Shown: positions 28,224-39,200 of the stretch, in pieces | Layout of the letters: the number at the start of each line of letters is the position of its first letter | Numbering within the stretch: position 1 is the first letter of the stretch | From: Rosistilla carotiformis | Lineage (GTDB): Bacteria; Planctomycetota; Planctomycetia; Pirellulales; Pirellulaceae | Length of the DNA stretch: 64,000 bases | Assembly: GCF_007753095.1 (NCBI RefSeq) | Contig: NZ_CP036348.1 | Span: 1,364,001-1,428,000 of the forward strand | Direction of reading: 5' to 3' | Program-made: the position numbers and the translations under genes | The notes under the pieces: model-generated | Told to the model about the DNA's origin: nothing | Database searches by the model: none | What the model saw: only the letters and a program-made list of their open reading frames with translations

Positions 28224-29183
28224 ATGAACCCTTCGAACACTGACGAGCTATCGCCAGCGGGATCGCCGAGCACCGCGACCACCTTTCGCCGCGCAATCTT
28301 GCACGGCTTGGGAATCGTCATGCCGCCGTTGTTGACGATTTTGCTGTTCGTGTGGGCTTGGAACACGACCGAAAATTACGTCCTCTCACCGCTGGAATCG
28401 GGAATTCGGAATGTCCTGGTCTGGAAGATGCAGGACATCCACGATACCAAGCCCGCGGGGGGCGATTATGTCGCCGATTCGACGGGAAAGAAGTTTCTGC
28501 CCAGTTATGTCGTCGCTTATGTCGACCAAAACCTGCATCGCTTGGGCCCCTACGAACCGGTGCCGCAGACGGCGTTGGCGTATTGGCATCGCTACGTCCA
28601 ATTGGTCTACCTGCCGCGTACGGTGGTCGTCCCGTTTTTCTTGTTAATGTTCCTGATCCTGCTGTATTTCCTGGGAAGGATGTTTGCTAACGGGATCGGG
28701 CGATTTTTTGTCCGCGCGATGGATCGGTTTATCGGCCGCGTGCCGGTCGTCAGCAACGTCTATTCGTCGGTCAAACAGGTCACCGATTTTGTCTTCAGCG
28801 AACGGGACATCGAATTCAACCGCGTCGTCGCCGTCGAATACCCACGCAAAGGGATTTGGTCGATCGGATTTGTGACCGGTCAGAGTATGGCGGATATCAG
28901 CGCGGCGGCGAACGAGCCGGTGCTGAGCGTTTTGATGCCGACCTCGCCGATGCCGGTGACAGGGTTTACTGTCACGGTGCGTAAGAGCGAAGCTGTCGAT
29001 TTGGACCTGACGATCGATCAAGCGATTCAATTTATCGTCAGCTGTGGCGTCGTCGTTCCGGCGAAACAGCAGCAAGCGTTCAGCCGTCTGCAGTTGAATT
29101 TGCCAGGCACGGGGAAAGAGGCATCCAACGCGACACCAACCGGAGGTGGCGACACGGCCGGCCCCTCTGCGTTGACCGATTGA
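28224..29183 (+). CDS. DUF502 family membrane protein
   Basis: 319 residues from ATG 28224; a TTG at 28197 would add 9. It has a first membrane segment at about residues 27-48 (ILHGLGIVMPPLLTILLFVWAW), a second around 140-162 (VVPFFLLMFLILLYFLGRM), and then the DUF502 core (GRVPVVSNVYSSVKQVTDFVF, WSIGFVTGQ, VLMPTSPMPVTGFTVTV). The loop between the membrane segments is longer than in most family members. The molecular role of DUF502 is unknown; plant homologues are linked to membrane trafficking or disease response. The C-terminal 40 residues are low complexity. Confidence 0.88.
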   Translation: MNPSNTDELSPAGSPSTATTFRRAILHGLGIVMPPLLTILLFVWAWNTTENYVLSPLESGIRNVLVWKMQDIHDTKPAGGDYVADSTGKKFLPSYVVAYVDQNLHRLGPYEPVPQTALAYWHRYVQLVYLPRTVVVPFFLLMFLILLYFLGRMFANGIGRFFVRAMDRFIGRVPVVSNVYSSVKQVTDFVFSERDIEFNRVVAVEYPRKGIWSIGFVTGQSMADISAAANEPVLSVLMPTSPMPVTGFTVTVRKSEAVDLDLTIDQAIQFIVSCGVVVPAKQQQAFSRLQLNLPGTGKEASNATPTGGGDTAGPSALTD

Positions 29184-29382
29184 ACGTGGCAAAGCCCCGT
29201 TCGCGCGTCATGACGCCGCGATTTCCACGATGAAGATCTCTGAATCATCGAACACGCCCCATCACACAGCAACTATAATCCGGGTCCTGTGCTGGCCGCA
29301 TCGAGGGCTTTCGTATCCATGCGAAAGGTCCCCGTGCGCCATTTCTTCTCGTGTTGACCGGATTGACCTGGGCATCTAACTC

Positions 29383-30918
29383 ATGAATCGCTGTCTGTTT
29401 TTATTGTCTGTCGTCATTACGTTGTTGGCGGTTTCGGAGTCGAGTGCTCAGTTCGAAGGGATGAAGTACCGGATTCCTGCGGATGCCAACACGTTGATCT
29501 TGATCAACGCGGAAAAGGCGTTTGGATCGCCCGTTTCGGATCGCGAGCGTTGGGTGGCGCGACGCAAAGCGGCCTACGACGCGGGTGTTTCGGCGCTGCC
29601 GCCAGACGCGACCGAAGTCATCTTGGCCGGACGATCGGATCATGAGTTTGGCAAATCGGTCTGGGAGCTGGCGTTGGTGAAACTCACCGGAGAGCGGAAC
29701 GTCACGACCGTGGCGACCCGTTTTGGTGGCAGCATCGACAACATCGCCGGCCGCAGCGCAGCCCGTTTGCCCGACGATCACTATGTCGTCCAGGTCCGGC
29801 CAAATCTGATGGGAACCTACACTCCGGCAAACCGCCAGGACGTGAGCCGTTGGCTGAAGTCGACCGATCTGGACACCGGCCAAAGGATGTCTCCTTATCT
29901 ACAGGATGCCTTCGCTTATGCGGCCGAAGTCGGTACGCCGATCGTGATGGCGATGGATCTTAGTGGGTTGGTTTCGCAGGGGGCTGTCACCCGGGCAATC
30001 CCAAACTTGGAATCGTTGAAAGATTCGGGACTCTCTCCCGCCGCGGTTGCGAAACTGATCAGCGGTGTGCAGGGGATCACGCTGGGAATCACTTTGGAAG
30101 ACCAAACGATCGGCGCGATTCGAGTCGATTTTGAAGCTTCGCCGGAAGCTTTGGCAAAGGTGGGCAAGCCGCTGTTGATCGAGATTCTGGGCAGCCAAGG
30201 CGCGATGCTTGAAGACATTCGCGATTGGGCCCCTTCGGTTAGCGGTAACACCTTTTTTCTCCGTGGCAAGCTTTCCGCGACCGGCACGCGTCGGGTCTTG
30301 AGCGTGCTGGAACTGCCACGCTCGCTGGGAGCCGCTGTTAACGATGCTGCTTCATCGGGATCCGATTCCGAAGAATCGGCCGCTCGCATCGCATCGCAGC
30401 AGTACTACAAGAGCGTCACGACGCTGTTGGACGATCTTCGCGACAAACCGAAGACCGATCACGTCAAGACGTTTGGCCAGGCGGCGATCTGGTACGACAA
30501 ATACGCCCGCAAAATCGATGGTTTGCCTTTGTTAAATGTCGACCCCGCGCTGCTGAAATACGGACGTGATATCTCGGGGATGTTACGCGAGGCGGAGATG
30601 TCGATGAAAGGTGTGGGGATGCGATCGTCGGTGCGGACCGGGATGAACAGTCCAACATCGTACGGATACAGTTCCTATGGCGGCGGATACCGTGCAGGAA
30701 GAGGCTACGACGGTGCTCTCTACGGTCCTCAGGGATATTCTGCGAGCGTGGGAGCGGCGCAGGCTTCGGTCCGCGAGGAGGGCCGCACCGACGCGGTGAT
30801 TCGGGGGCAGGAGCGAACCAAGGGGGCGGCTTCGGTGCAACAGATCTGGCAGGACATCGACTCGGCGACGGCTGAAATTCGCCAGGTGATGACCGGCCGA
30901 TACAGCGCCGAATTTTAG
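29383..30918 (+). CDS. Secreted protein of unknown function
   Basis: 511 residues. Signal peptide MNRCLFLLSVVITLLAVSESSA, cleavage about residue 22. The mature part (about 23-400) alternates beta and alpha elements, with a start of YRIPADANTLILINAEKAFGSP, the type of opening seen in uncharacterised planctomycete periplasmic proteins. The stretch 415-450 is Tyr/Gly/Ser-rich (SYGYSSYGGGYRAGRGYDG) and likely disordered. A final 40-residue helix follows. No catalytic motif was seen. It stands alone, 100 bp before cstA on the same strand. Confidence 0.75.
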   Translation: MNRCLFLLSVVITLLAVSESSAQFEGMKYRIPADANTLILINAEKAFGSPVSDRERWVARRKAAYDAGVSALPPDATEVILAGRSDHEFGKSVWELALVKLTGERNVTTVATRFGGSIDNIAGRSAARLPDDHYVVQVRPNLMGTYTPANRQDVSRWLKSTDLDTGQRMSPYLQDAFAYAAEVGTPIVMAMDLSGLVSQGAVTRAIPNLESLKDSGLSPAAVAKLISGVQGITLGITLEDQTIGAIRVDFEASPEALAKVGKPLLIEILGSQGAMLEDIRDWAPSVSGNTFFLRGKLSATGTRRVLSVLELPRSLGAAVNDAASSGSDSEESAARIASQQYYKSVTTLLDDLRDKPKTDHVKTFGQAAIWYDKYARKIDGLPLLNVDPALLKYGRDISGMLREAEMSMKGVGMRSSVRTGMNSPTSYGYSSYGGGYRAGRGYDGALYGPQGYSASVGAAQASVREEGRTDAVIRGQERTKGAASVQQIWQDIDSATAEIRQVMTGRYSAEF

Positions 30919-31019
30919 CTTCTCGGGCGTCGCTTCCAGGTCGACCAGTTTCCAGCCTCTGCGACTTGGTGAATAATACGCCCCTTGTTGCAACGAGTAT
31001 TTGAAACTACGGACCGAGA

Positions 31020-32885
31020 ATGACGACTCTATTGATAGCGTTGGGCACGATGGTGGCCTATCTGATCGCTTACAACACCTACGGGCGTTGGTTGGCGCGG
31101 AAGATTTTCCAGTTGGACGACAATGCGGTCGTCCCCAGCGTGGAATTAAACGACGACCGCGATTTTGTTCCGACGGATCGTTCGGTGCTGTTTGGCCATC
31201 ACTTTACGTCGATCGCTGGGACCGGCCCCATTGTGGGTCCTGCGATCGCTGTCATGTGGGGTTGGTTGCCGGCTCTGGTTTGGGTTTTACTTGGATCGAT
31301 CCTTGTCGGTGCGGTGCACGATTTTGGCGCCCTGGTCGTCTCGATTCGCAGCAAGGGTCAGACCGTGGGCGACGTCGCCGGTCGGGTGCTGAATCGCCGC
31401 GTCCGGTTGTTGTTCCTGCTGATTCTGTTCATGGCGCTGACGATCGTGTTGGCGATCTTTGGTTTGGTGATCGCCGCGGTCTTCAAACAGTACCCTGCAT
31501 CGATCATTCCCTGCTTGGTGCAGATCCCGATCGCGATGGCGATCGGCGTGTGGTTGCATCGCAAGAACGTGCATCTGTTGCTGCCATCGTTGATTGCGTT
31601 GATCGCGATGTACTCGACGTTGATCTACGGGAACTCAGGCGTCTTGGGGACACTGAACCAATCGATGGCCGAATGGTCGGTGATCACGTGGGTGTTGATC
31701 CTGTTGGTCTATTCGTATGTCGCGTCGGTGCTTCCGGTTTGGATGTTATTGCAGCCGCGCGACTACATTAATTCGTTGCAGCTGATCACCGCCCTTGGCT
31801 TAATTGTGGTGGGACTTGGCGTGGCCGGTTTGTTTGGTGGAGCCCCGTTGTCCGAAGGAGGCGATCGGGTGCCGTTGGAGATCTCAGCACCGGCGGTTCG
31901 GGCGAATCCAGAGGGAGCGCCGGCGGTGATCCCATTCCTGTTCATCACGATCGCCTGCGGGGCGTGCAGTGGATTCCATTGCTTGGTCTCGTCGGGAACG
32001 TCCAGCAAGCAGATCAAATGTGAGACCGACGCGCAGTTCGTTGGCTACGGTTCGATGTTGACCGAAGGTTTTTTAGCGACGCTTGTGATTTTGGCTTGCG
32101 TGGCGGGCATCGGATTAGGTGTCACCGAGAAGATGAGTGGCGGTCCGGTCGTAACCGGCGCGGCCGCTTACGAAGCCCGTTACCAGTCGTGGCAATCGGC
32201 TCAAGGTTTGGGAGCGAAGGTGGGCGCATTCGTCGACGGCTCGGCCAACTTTCTCAAAGCGTTGTCGATCCCGCCAGCGATCGCGATCGCGCTGATGGGC
32301 GTCTTGGTCGCGTCGTTTGCGGGCACGACGTTGGATACGGCGTGTCGCTTGCAACGCTATGTCGTGCAGGAGCTGGCCGCGACGTTTGTCCGCGGATCGG
32401 GGGCTGAGGATGTTGCGGTGTCGGCGAATCCGATGACCTGGTTAACCAATAAACACGGGGCCACGATTTTTGCGATCACCCTGGCCCTGGCGATCGCGGC
32501 GTTGCCAGCGCCCGGAGCCGAGATGACGCTGGCCAACGCGGGCAAAGGCGGCCTGATTTTGTGGCCGCTGTTTGGAGCGACCAATCAATTACTGGCTGGC
32601 CTCGCGTTCTTAGTGATCTCGTTCTTCCTGTGGCGTCGCCGAATTCCGGTTTGGTTCGTTGTGATCCCGATGGTCATGATGTTGATCATGCCGGCTTGGG
32701 CAATGCTGATCGAACTGCCAGGTTGGTTGAACCCTCCCGAAGGGCAATCGCCCAATTGGGTCGTGATCGTGATCGGCTGTGCGACGTTGGTTTTGGAGGC
32801 TTGGATGATTGTCGAAGCGATCATCTTGTGGCCGACGGTGCGTGGAATTGTCGAAGAGGCGGCCGTTGCCAAGCCATCGTCTTAG
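31020..32885 (+). CDS. cstA: CstA-type transporter (carbon starvation protein A)
   Basis: 621 residues with roughly 14 to 16 membrane segments. Family signatures are clear: YNTYGRWLARKIFQLDD near the N-terminus, FGHHFTSIAGTGPIVGPAIAVMWGWLPALVWVLLGSI, the GAVHDFGALVVSIR region, GACSGFHCLVSSGTSSKQI, and LFGATNQLLAGLAFLV near the end. CstA homologues import peptides or pyruvate under carbon limitation. Length is between short CstA forms and the 700-residue E. coli protein. It lies 18 bp before the next gene, which might be cotranscribed. A 256-residue frame at 31001-31771 overlapping its start is a shadow. Confidence 0.95.
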   Translation: MTTLLIALGTMVAYLIAYNTYGRWLARKIFQLDDNAVVPSVELNDDRDFVPTDRSVLFGHHFTSIAGTGPIVGPAIAVMWGWLPALVWVLLGSILVGAVHDFGALVVSIRSKGQTVGDVAGRVLNRRVRLLFLLILFMALTIVLAIFGLVIAAVFKQYPASIIPCLVQIPIAMAIGVWLHRKNVHLLLPSLIALIAMYSTLIYGNSGVLGTLNQSMAEWSVITWVLILLVYSYVASVLPVWMLLQPRDYINSLQLITALGLIVVGLGVAGLFGGAPLSEGGDRVPLEISAPAVRANPEGAPAVIPFLFITIACGACSGFHCLVSSGTSSKQIKCETDAQFVGYGSMLTEGFLATLVILACVAGIGLGVTEKMSGGPVVTGAAAYEARYQSWQSAQGLGAKVGAFVDGSANFLKALSIPPAIAIALMGVLVASFAGTTLDTACRLQRYVVQELAATFVRGSGAEDVAVSANPMTWLTNKHGATIFAITLALAIAALPAPGAEMTLANAGKGGLILWPLFGATNQLLAGLAFLVISFFLWRRRIPVWFVVIPMVMMLIMPAWAMLIELPGWLNPPEGQSPNWVVIVIGCATLVLEAWMIVEAIILWPTVRGIVEEAAVAKPSS

Positions 32886-32903
32886 GCTACGATAACCACA
32901 GCC

Positions 32904-33947
32904 ATGACCGCATCACAAAACGCATCTTCGAACGCTCCTCAGGAAGCGACCGATCCACGGCTCGCCGGTCGTGCCGGCGCGTCGGCATCGGCGGACGTTT
33001 CGACCGACGAGGCCGCGGCGCTCTCGTTGCCCGAGATGCTTCGCGTTCTGGAAGTTGCCCGTCAGATGCGCGAGGATCGGCAGACAGCCGAAGTGGCGCT
33101 GCGTCGCGATGAGGTGCGGACCGAGATTCGACGCAAATTGATCGAATCGGCCAAGGTGACCGGAGAACAGGTTAGCGACGCGGAGGTCGATGCGGCGATC
33201 GAACAGTACTTTGACACGATGCATGTGTTGAAGGAGCCGAAGTTCGGCCTGGAATCGATGTTGGCTCACGCGTATGTGCTGCGGCGACGCGTGGCCGCGG
33301 GCGCTGCGGCGGTGACGGTGGCGTTGGCCCTCACATGGTATGCGTTCATGTCTCCTTGGGCGCCGTTGAGTCCGACGGTGAGGGCGGAGCGGGCAGCAGC
33401 GGTTCAGGTGGAGCAATCGCAAGTCCTCTTGCAACAAATCACTTCGATTTCGGTCGATCAGGACGCGACGGCTGAAGCCTCGCGGTTGATGGCCGAAGTG
33501 CAAGCCGCCGGCGCGGCCAACCCCTCGGTGGCCGCTGCGGCCCACCAGCGGCTGAATCAATTGTGGGAACAGATGCAAACCCAGTACGAAGTCCATATCG
33601 TTTCGGGTGGCAGCGAGATGTCGGCTTTTGAACGCGATTTTTCGGATGACCAAGGGACACGTCAGGCTGGTTATTACGTGGTCGTCGAGATGCGTTCTCC
33701 CGAGGGGCGAGTGCTGCGGCAAACGATTCGCAATGCGGAAACCGGCAAACAACAGTTGGTGGCTCGGTGGGCTGAACGCGTTCCCAAAGATGTCTACGAG
33801 CGATTGCGGGACGACAAAGTGTCCGATGGCGTGTTGAACGAAACCTTGTTTGCGGTGAAGCGTCGCGGGGAGACCCAAGAGCAGGTTCAGATCCCGACCC
33901 GCAGCGGCGAAAAGCTGCAGCGGTCCGCTCAGATTACCAATTGGTAG
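32904..33947 (+). CDS. DUF6384-like membrane protein
   Basis: 347 residues. A disordered 35-residue start precedes a helical domain (LSLPEMLRVLEVARQMREDRQTAEVALRRDE ... VSDAEVDAAIEQYFDTMHVLKEPK) that resembles the pattern of DUF6384 proteins: a helical hairpin, an RR.L..A segment, and PKFGLESMLAHAYVLRRR leading into a single membrane helix (about residues 132-150). A C-terminal soluble domain of about 190 residues includes YEVHIVSGGSEMSAFERDF and YYVVVEMRSPEGR, so it is probably extracytoplasmic with a lipocalin-like or beta-rich fold; this is inference. The following coiled-coil gene starts 18 bp after its stop. Function unknown. Confidence 0.72.
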   Translation: MTASQNASSNAPQEATDPRLAGRAGASASADVSTDEAAALSLPEMLRVLEVARQMREDRQTAEVALRRDEVRTEIRRKLIESAKVTGEQVSDAEVDAAIEQYFDTMHVLKEPKFGLESMLAHAYVLRRRVAAGAAAVTVALALTWYAFMSPWAPLSPTVRAERAAAVQVEQSQVLLQQITSISVDQDATAEASRLMAEVQAAGAANPSVAAAAHQRLNQLWEQMQTQYEVHIVSGGSEMSAFERDFSDDQGTRQAGYYVVVEMRSPEGRVLRQTIRNAETGKQQLVARWAERVPKDVYERLRDDKVSDGVLNETLFAVKRRGETQEQVQIPTRSGEKLQRSAQITNW

Positions 33948-33964
33948 CCAGTCGCAGGATATCC

Positions 33965-35476
33965 ATGCCAACATCCGGTTCCGAAGTGCTTCGCGAGATC
34001 TCGCTTGCGATTCAGAATGCCAAACGCCAACGCGATGCGTTGCAATCCCAACAACGCGAGCTCTTGCAGCAATCGGATGCCTTGGTCCGTGAACGCGGGA
34101 AGACGTTGGTTGAACTGGCGGAAAACTATCTTCCCGAACTCAGTCAGGAAACGGTTCGGCAGGTCTGGCGCGAGATCCAGCCTGCGATCCGGGATGTGCT
34201 GCTGCGGAAAGAGATGCGGCAACGCGAGTTGGAGGAGGAGCACGAACGTTTGGAATCGACGCAGGCTCAATTGCGGCACGATCTGGAGACGCTCAATCAC
34301 AAACTCGAAACCGTCTGCGGCCAACGCGATACGCTCAGCAAACAGCTCAGCGAACAACTTGCCGGCGATCCCGCTTTCCAACAGCTGACCGATCAAGCAG
34401 CGGTGGCGGAGATCAACCTGCAGCGTGCCGAATCGAGCTTGGACGAAGTCGAGCACGATGTGATCGCCAAGCTGCCGGCGTATCAACGCAGTCGGTTGTT
34501 TCAGTATCTGCACAAACGAAAGATGGGAACGCCGCAGTACACCGCGCGGGGATGGCGACGGCGGATGGATCGTTGGGTCAGCGGACTGATCGATTATCCG
34601 AAGGCGCGGAAGAGCTACGAGTTCTTGAGCGAGGTGCCCGAGAAGATGCGGGAATTGATCGCCGAACGTCGCAATTCGCTGAACCAGTTGTTGGATCGGT
34701 TGGAGCGGGCGCAGCAGAAGGTGTCGGCGGAGCTGGGGCTCGATAAGGTGCTGGATCAGATTCACTCCCGCGAAGCCCAACGCGATGACCTTCTGCAGCA
34801 GTTGGAACAGACGGTCGTGAAGACCCACGAAACCGGAGCCGAAATCGACAAGTTGTTGGATAGCGAGGGGCCGTTCTACGCCGAGGCGGTCGAACATTAC
34901 CGGCGTTTGTTGGATCAAACCCAAACGCTGACCTTGGAGCAGCGGGCGGCTCAGTCTCCCGATCCGGTCGACGATCAATTGGTCGCGCGGCTGAAACATT
35001 TGGACGAAGAGATTCGCCGGTTCCAGCAATCCGCCGATTCCCGCCGCCAACAGCTCAAAGAGGCCGAAGACCTGGCCGAAGCGATCCACTATCTGGCCCA
35101 GCAGTTTCAGCGGGCTCGGTTCGATGATTCGCGCAGCTACTTCGACGACCAATTGAACATTCGTGAATCGCTGCAACGATTGATCGATGGCCGCGAACGC
35201 CCCGATCTCCTGTGGCAACACATCCGCCGCCATCAACACACGGCGCCGAACTGGTACGAGGAGAATTCGCGCCGGGTCGCCAACGCCGCGAATTCGCCGA
35301 TGGGGCAGATTTTGCTGCAAACGATGGCGCACGCGGCGGGAGCTGCGCTGCGTGAAAGCGCTCGTCGCGCCGGTTCGCGACGGATGAGTTATCCAACCTC
35401 ATCGACGCGAAAGACGAGCCGACCAAGTATGCCCACACCGCGACGCTCCGGATTTAGCACTCGGAGAGGGTTTTAG
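33965..35476 (+). CDS. Coiled-coil protein, partner of the DUF6384-like gene
   Basis: 503 residues from ATG 33965, with AGGAT just upstream; TTG 33941 would overlap the previous gene. Nearly the whole chain is heptad-rich: coiled coils at about 10-60, 85-150, 225-300 and 330-370, separated by a basic central region (YQRSRLFQYLHKRKMGTPQYTARGWRRRMDRWV). The tail is short, basic and Ser/Thr-rich. No membrane segment and no ATPase motif. The central aromatic/basic part may be the actual domain. Its tight linkage to a membrane protein suggests a cytoplasmic scaffold. Confidence 0.72.
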   Translation: MPTSGSEVLREISLAIQNAKRQRDALQSQQRELLQQSDALVRERGKTLVELAENYLPELSQETVRQVWREIQPAIRDVLLRKEMRQRELEEEHERLESTQAQLRHDLETLNHKLETVCGQRDTLSKQLSEQLAGDPAFQQLTDQAAVAEINLQRAESSLDEVEHDVIAKLPAYQRSRLFQYLHKRKMGTPQYTARGWRRRMDRWVSGLIDYPKARKSYEFLSEVPEKMRELIAERRNSLNQLLDRLERAQQKVSAELGLDKVLDQIHSREAQRDDLLQQLEQTVVKTHETGAEIDKLLDSEGPFYAEAVEHYRRLLDQTQTLTLEQRAAQSPDPVDDQLVARLKHLDEEIRRFQQSADSRRQQLKEAEDLAEAIHYLAQQFQRARFDDSRSYFDDQLNIRESLQRLIDGRERPDLLWQHIRRHQHTAPNWYEENSRRVANAANSPMGQILLQTMAHAAGAALRESARRAGSRRMSYPTSSTRKTSRPSMPTPRRSGFSTRRGF

Positions 35477-36223
35477 TTTTCGTGAAGCCGACGTCCCATG
35501 GCACCCCCCTCCCGTCGCATCCACAGTCTGAGCAGCCCCTGTTTTAGCCTCGTGTGTGCCCAGACGCCTGCGTGACCTGCCACGATCCGCCTCGCGAATT
35601 TCGCGGCTATTGCCTCCCACGATCGATCGGGAGACCGCGGATCGACTTTCTCTAGGGTGACAAATCACTTGCGGGCATGATGCCGTCGGACGTTGCCCGT
35701 TGGGGCGGATCGCTGCGCCGGCACCTCACCATCTCTCCCTCCTTGCGGGAACGCTGTGTGTTTGTGCTAAGTGCTTTCGGGTAAACGGCTTAGGTTTTTT
35801 CTGTCCTCGGCCAGGCGTGTTTGGAGGCCTTCACCGTCGCGACGGGAAAGCGGCGACGGTTGGGGGGCGTTGCATGGTGTTGGTTCGCGAGGGCGACTTG
35901 GGATTTAGGCGGCCCGAGAGGAGCGTTGCGGTCGTAACTTGGGAACTTTTGCTGCCCCCGGCCGTCAAAAATGCGTCTTTTTTACGGAATGAAATCGCCG
36001 GTTTTGCTGGCGAACGCATGCCGTTCCGGTTGCGCAAGTTGCGCAATGAATACGGATTGCGCCGATACACTTGGTCTTGTCACGGGAAAATTTCCGATTG
36101 AGTGAGTTTGGGTGAGTTGCGCGATTCGGTATTTCCGTCCTGTATTAGGCTTAGGGGACGGAGTCGACGACCTGAATTCGCTTGTCCCTGGTGGATTTTT
36201 TCCTGATTGAACTGCTGACAGCT
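35477..36223. other. Long intergenic region upstream of the giant protein gene
   Basis: About 750 bp. A 133-codon frame at 35700-36101 lacks a ribosome-binding site, a recognisable domain or normal codon use and is probably noise. GC falls towards 35940-36180, consistent with a long leader or promoter region. No hairpin with a T-run or clear -35/-10 pair was found. Confidence 0.3.
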
Positions 36224-39200
36224 ATGACAAAACGATCTTCCGAATCTCGAAAGCCACAATCCAAGACCCGCTTGCGCCGTTGGATTCATGCCCTGCTAGG
36301 ACCTGCCGAACCGCGAACCAGCGGTTCGCGATTCCTGCGGCTGGAACCTTTGGAGCATCGTCAATTGATGGCCGGAGATGTCGATCTGCTGCCACCGATC
36401 GCTCCGGCAAGCGACGAAACGGTTCAATACGCGTTGACGTCGAGCGTGACCGCCGAAGGGGAAACCACTCCCGAAGGGGAAGCCGCGCCCGATCTTGTCG
36501 CTTTTGCCAAAGCGCTCAGTGATGGTGGAGTTGTCTTCTTCGGAGCGGCCTGGTGTCCGAACTGCACCGACCAGAAGGAATTGTTTGAAGACGGTCAGAA
36601 CTACCTGCCGTTTGTCGAAGTCACCAATCCCGATCATTCGCTCAACGCGACCGGAACTGCCGAAGGGATCTCCAGTTTCCCGACTTGGCGCTTCCAAGAC
36701 GGAACCGAGGTCGAAGGCGTTCTGTCGCTGGCCGACATCTCCCAACGCAGTGGAATCGCGATTCCGCAGGGGGAAACACCTAGCTTTGTCCCAGTGGGCA
36801 ATCAAACGGTGGGCGTGGGATCTCCGCTGCATATTCCGATCGACGCCTATGATCCCGATGGCCAACCGTTGACCGTGACGGTGACCAGTTCGGACCCGAG
36901 CCTGTTGGAGGCGTCGGTGATCAGCGGCAATCGCAGCTTGCGGCTGAAGATCGCCAATTACGGCGACATGGTCTTCGAGTTGTACGAACAACGGGCCGAG
37001 CGGCCGACGGCTCGGATCATCGAATTGACCGAGGACGGATTTTACGACGGGATCACGTTCCATCGCATCTTGGACGATTTTGTCCTGCAGGCTGGCGATC
37101 CGACAGCGACGGGCGCTGGCGGTTCGGACCTGGGGGATTTCGACGATCAATTCCACGAAGATCTTCAGCACAACGCGACGGGCATCCTTTCGTACGCGAA
37201 GACGAGCGACGACACCAACGATTCGCAGTTCTTCATCACCGAAGGGGACTCGCGACACCTCGATTTCAACCACTCGATCTTTGGTCAGTTGGTTGAAGGG
37301 GAAGCGGTCCGCGACGCGATCAGCGAGGTGCCGACCGACAGCACTGGCCGCCTGACGACAGCGTTTGCGAATGCCTTTGGCCAGATCACGATCGAAGAAG
37401 CGTCGATCTTCACCGATAACGAAAACTCGGTGATCATGCTGAAACCGACCGGCAGTGGCACCGGGCCGGTGAACGTCACGATCACGGTCACCGACAGCGA
37501 CGGCAATCAGACGTCGCAAGTGATCACGGTGAATGTGACCGCCGACAATCAATTGAATTCTAACGGTAAACCGTTTCTGGGTGATCTGAGCGACGTTGCG
37601 ACAACCGCTGGTCAGGCGGCGACGATCCAATTGTCCAGTACCGATGTCGAAGGGGACGCGGTCACCTACGCTGCGTTTAAGGTCGGTTCGGTTGGCTACA
37701 CGACGTCGGTCAACCAATCGACGGGCGAGGTCACCGTGACGCCACCGGCTGGTTTCGTCGGTACGTTTGAGGTGCAGGTCGGTGTTAAAGCGGCCAGCAG
37801 CACGGTGACGCAAGCCGATTCGACCGCCTTCGATCTGCAGACCCTTAGCGTGACCGTACAGGCGTCGGCGTTGCAAGGCGTCACCCTGAATGCGGCGAGC
37901 GACACGGGTGTCAGCAACAGCGACGGGATCACCAGTAGCACCAACCCAACCTTCACGATCTCCGGCACGACCGCCGGTTCGACCGTGGAGTTATTGTCCG
38001 GTAGCACCGTGATCGGAACGGCGGTGGCCACCGGCACGACGACCCAGATCACAACGACGCAATTGGCGTCCAATGGTAACGGTACCTATTCGATCTCGGC
38101 GCGGCAGACCAGCGGCGGCACGACCAGTGCGGCGACCAGCCCGATTACGGTCGTCTACGATTCTTCGGCTCCGGCGGCGATCACCACGCAAATCGCAACT
38201 CAAGCGACTGCGGGATCGCTGTATACCATCGACCTGACACAAGCTGAAGAAGGCAACGGCGTCATTTATTCGCTGGCCAATGGGCCCGCGGGGATGACGA
38301 TCGACGCTCAGACCGGCGTCGTCACCTGGACACCGACAACGTCGCAATTGGGCGATCAGACCTTCTCGGTGAAGACGACCGACCAAGCGGGGAACAGCCG
38401 CGACAATTCGTTCAGCGTCAACGTGGGCAGCGAGACGACGGTTTCGTTGGAGATGTCGTTCACCGATCTCGCGGGCAATCCGATCACTCAGTTGCAACGC
38501 GGTGACGAATTCCTGCTGAACATCACTGCGATCGATCATCGGCTGATCAGCTCGCTCAAGGGAGTTGCCGCTGCCTACTTGGATATTCTTTACAACCAGA
38601 ACCTCGCCGAACCTGTAGGGACGAACCTGACGATCAATCCGACCGATACGGCCGAGGACATCGCCGCATCCCCCTTCACCTTCACCTCGCTCTTCAACGA
38701 CGCTCGGCTCGGTTCCGCGGCGACGCCCGGTTTGATCGATGAACTGGGGGCGTTTGCTACCTCGCAACCTGGTTTGGAAGCGGGGCTGGTTTCGATTCAT
38801 TTTCGAGCCTTAAATGCCGGGGTGTTGGTCTTCACCGGTGATCCCGCCGACGGAAACGGAACCGAAGTTCTGGTCCATGGTAGCGACGACGAATTGGAAC
38901 CGTCGGAAGTCAATTTTGGGACCGCTTCGATCGAAATCGTTTCCACGTTTGTCGCCGCCGATGACATCTACAACTTCGACGAAGATAGTGCCAACAACGC
39001 GATGGACGTGTTGAGCAACGATCAATTACTGACCGCTGGAACGACGTTGACAATCGTCGGCACCAGCACGCCGCTCAACGGTGGCACGGTCACGATCGTG
39101 GAGGGCGGACAATCGCTGTCGTATACCCCCGCGGCCAATATCAATGGCGCCGATGAATTCACCTACACGGTCGAAGATCAGAACGGCTCCAGCCAAACCG

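Noticed and set aside
31001-31771. 256-codon frame overlapping the start of cstA
   Set aside because: Shadow in another frame; cstA signatures are unambiguous.
35700-36101. 133-codon frame in the large intergenic region
   Set aside because: No ribosome-binding site, no domain, odd composition.
36296-37876. 526-codon open frame antisense to the giant protein gene
   Set aside because: Sense strand encodes recognisable cyclophilin and repeats; the antisense frame has none.
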